A DNA stretch of 15,578 bases from an uncultured Lachnoclostridium sp. (GTDB lineage: Bacteria > Bacillota > Clostridia > Lachnospirales > Lachnospiraceae): positions 1 to 15,578 of the forward strand of contig CABQJX010000062.1 of assembly GCA_902464595.1 (NCBI GenBank). The letters are read 5' to 3'. Numbering within the stretch: the first letter of the stretch is position 1; every line of letters starts with the position of its first letter. Below, one piece after another: positions 14,292-15,578 of this stretch. Under the pieces are notes generated by a model. It saw nothing but the letters and a program-made list of their open reading frames with translations. It did no database searches and was not told the origin of the DNA. Both the position numbers and the translations under genes were made by a program.

Positions 14292-14320
14292 AGGATACCA
14301 CCAACTCTCCTGTTTGTCAA
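14292..14320 (-). promoter_or_regulatory. Promoter of the molybdenum operon
   Basis: On the minus strand a perfect TTGACA (14320-14315) is followed after exactly 17 bp by TATCCT (14297-14292), four of six -10 bases. Predicted transcription start is near 14285, giving a leader of only about 43 nt. That is too short for a molybdenum cofactor riboswitch. No clear terminator lies between this promoter and the upstream MATE gene. Confidence 0.75.
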
Positions 14321-14404
14321 AGAAAATGAGCCTTGATTTTCCCTGTTTTACAGTTTCCCTATAGCTTCAAATAATCGGGATCCGTTTTGCGGTGCAAAAG
14401 CCTG

Positions 14405-15578
14405 TTAAGAAGGATCGGAACCTCCAAGTCCTTTGCGGTAAAACAAGACAGACAACAGAGCCGCTGCGCACCAGCCTACAGGCCACCCGCACCAGATGCC
14501 GGTCGCTCCAAGAAACGTCTTAGAGAAAAGAAAGGCCATCAGCACCCGCAGGAGCAGATCTACAAAGGTTGCCGCCATAAACTGCTTCATCATTTCCGCT
14601 CCCCTTAATATCCCATCTGCCACCAGCTTTGCAGATACGACAAAGTAAAACGGAGACAGGATCTTCAGATACATAATCCCGGTGTGTACAGCCAGCCCCG
14701 TAGACTGATCCATGAAAAGCTTCAGGACGATATTTCCCCCAAAGAAATAGAGAAGGAACAAAGGAGCGCTCAGCATCCAGACCATTTTGATCCCCACCCG
14801 GAACCCTTCCCGGATCCGATCCTTCTTTCCCGCTCCAAGATTCTGGGCCGTATAGTTGGAAATTCCGTTTGCAAGGGTAGTAAACGATGTGATAACAAGA
14901 TTATTGAGCTTTACGGCAGCCGAATATCCAGCCATAACAGGTGCACCGAATCCATTGATGATGCCCTGGATCACAATATTTCCCAGAGAAATAAAGCTCT
15001 GCTGCAGTGTACTGGGAACTGCAATGGCCCCGATCATTTTTAAGAGCTGCCAGTCAAAAAGGGGAACCCTTCCCCTTTCCCCAATTTTCCCAAGACGGCG
15101 CAGAACCACAGCCATCGCCAGGATACAGCTTGCGCCCTGACAGAGAAAGGTTGCCCATGCCACTCCGGCCACCCCCATATCAAATGCTTTTACAAACCAA
15201 ATATCCATACCAATATTGGACAGAGAGGACACTGCAAGAAAATAAAAAGGAGTTTTGGAATCCCCCAGAGCGGAAAAGATCCCAGTGGCAATATTATAGA
15301 AAAAGACAAAGGGAAGTCCCCAGGCATAAATATCCAGATACAATTTGGAGTCAGCAAAGACTTCCTCCGGGGTGCGGATCAGTCTCAGTAAGATCCCTGC
15401 GCCGCCGATCCCTACAGCCATCAAAACGAGACACACGGCTGCGCTGAATATGCAGGAGGTATAAACAGCTGTTTTCATTTTTCTGTAATTTTTTGCCCCA
15501 AACAGGTTGGATACAACCACCGAGCATCCCATGTTGCATCCGAAAGCAAAGGCAATAAAAATAAGCGTGATCTCATAA
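14405..15578 (-). CDS. MATE family efflux transporter, 5' end beyond the window
   Basis: The frame stays open to the window edge: codons upstream of the ATG at 15532 read YEITLIFIAFAFGCN, a membrane segment, so the true start lies outside. At least 390 residues are present, and MATE proteins are about 450 long, so some 60 N-terminal residues are missing. Family features include VVVSNLFGAKNY just after the first helices, GDSKTPFYFLAVSSLSNIGMD, and a second-half counterpart around NYTAQNLGAGKKDRI. The substrate is unknown. It differs clearly from the MATE protein at 2362-3726, so it is not a recent duplicate. It precedes the molybdenum operon promoter in the same direction and probably belongs to another transcription unit. 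Confidence 0.9.
   Translation of the reverse strand, partial: YEITLIFIAFAFGCNMGCSVVVSNLFGAKNYRKMKTAVYTSCIFSAAVCLVLMAVGIGGAGILLRLIRTPEEVFADSKLYLDIYAWGLPFVFFYNIATGIFSALGDSKTPFYFLAVSSLSNIGMDIWFVKAFDMGVAGVAWATFLCQGASCILAMAVVLRRLGKIGERGRVPLFDWQLLKMIGAIAVPSTLQQSFISLGNIVIQGIINGFGAPVMAGYSAAVKLNNLVITSFTTLANGISNYTAQNLGAGKKDRIREGFRVGIKMVWMLSAPLFLLYFFGGNIVLKLFMDQSTGLAVHTGIMYLKILSPFYFVVSAKLVADGILRGAEMMKQFMAATFVDLLLRVLMAFLFSKTFLGATGIWCGWPVGWCAAALLSVLFYRKGLGGSDPS

Noticed and set aside
14385..14399. Hairpin TTTTGC/GCAAAA as terminator of the second MATE gene
   Set aside because: The 6-bp stem is AT-rich and has no T-run after it on the minus strand.

Overview
The window looks like a chromosomal segment of a low-to-mid-GC Firmicute in class Clostridia, most likely a gut-type Lachnospiraceae. 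The reasons are strong AGGAGG-type ribosome binding sites, sigma-A promoters, a DUF1540 protein, MATE transporters and a YqeC/MocA/XdhC set of molybdenum-hydroxylase accessory genes. This taxonomic call is an inference from gene style only. Every convincing gene is on the minus strand, so transcription runs from high to low coordinates. No rRNA, tRNA, CRISPR array, transposon or phage gene was seen.

The core (14320 down to about 5650) is one nine-gene molybdenum operon. In transcription order it encodes a MoeA-like molybdopterin-binding protein with a four-cysteine tail, MoaC, MoaA, a MOSC-MogA fusion, ModA, ModB, ModC, a MobA-like/ModE-like fusion, and XdhC. Together these cover molybdate import, pyranopterin synthesis, metal insertion, molybdate sensing and loading of finished cofactor onto xanthine-dehydrogenase-type enzymes. 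The promoter (TTGACA, 17 bp, TATCCT) is followed at once by a 24-bp dyad with CGTTAT/ATAACG ends. This matches the half-sites and overall length of the E. coli ModE operator. Because the operon encodes a protein with a ModE-type DNA-binding domain, it probably regulates itself.

The stretch 5196-5667 has no large gene but is dense. It holds a 27-codon hydrophobic small ORF with its own promoter, Shine-Dalgarno site and intrinsic terminator, a possible second 25-codon ORF, a promoter candidate, and a 16-bp tandem repeat in the leader of the next operon.

The downstream operon (5195 to 678) encodes YqeC, a MocA-like nucleotidyltransferase, a MATE transporter and a secreted glycoside-hydrolase-like protein, with overlapping or closely spaced genes. 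YqeC and MocA extend the molybdenum theme; the link of the last two to molybdenum is unclear. A two-domain DUF1540 protein follows, with a possible RNA pseudoknot downstream. At the right edge is a second MATE gene, cut at its 5' end by the window.

No molybdoenzyme structural gene is present, so the enzyme served by this accessory set must lie elsewhere.
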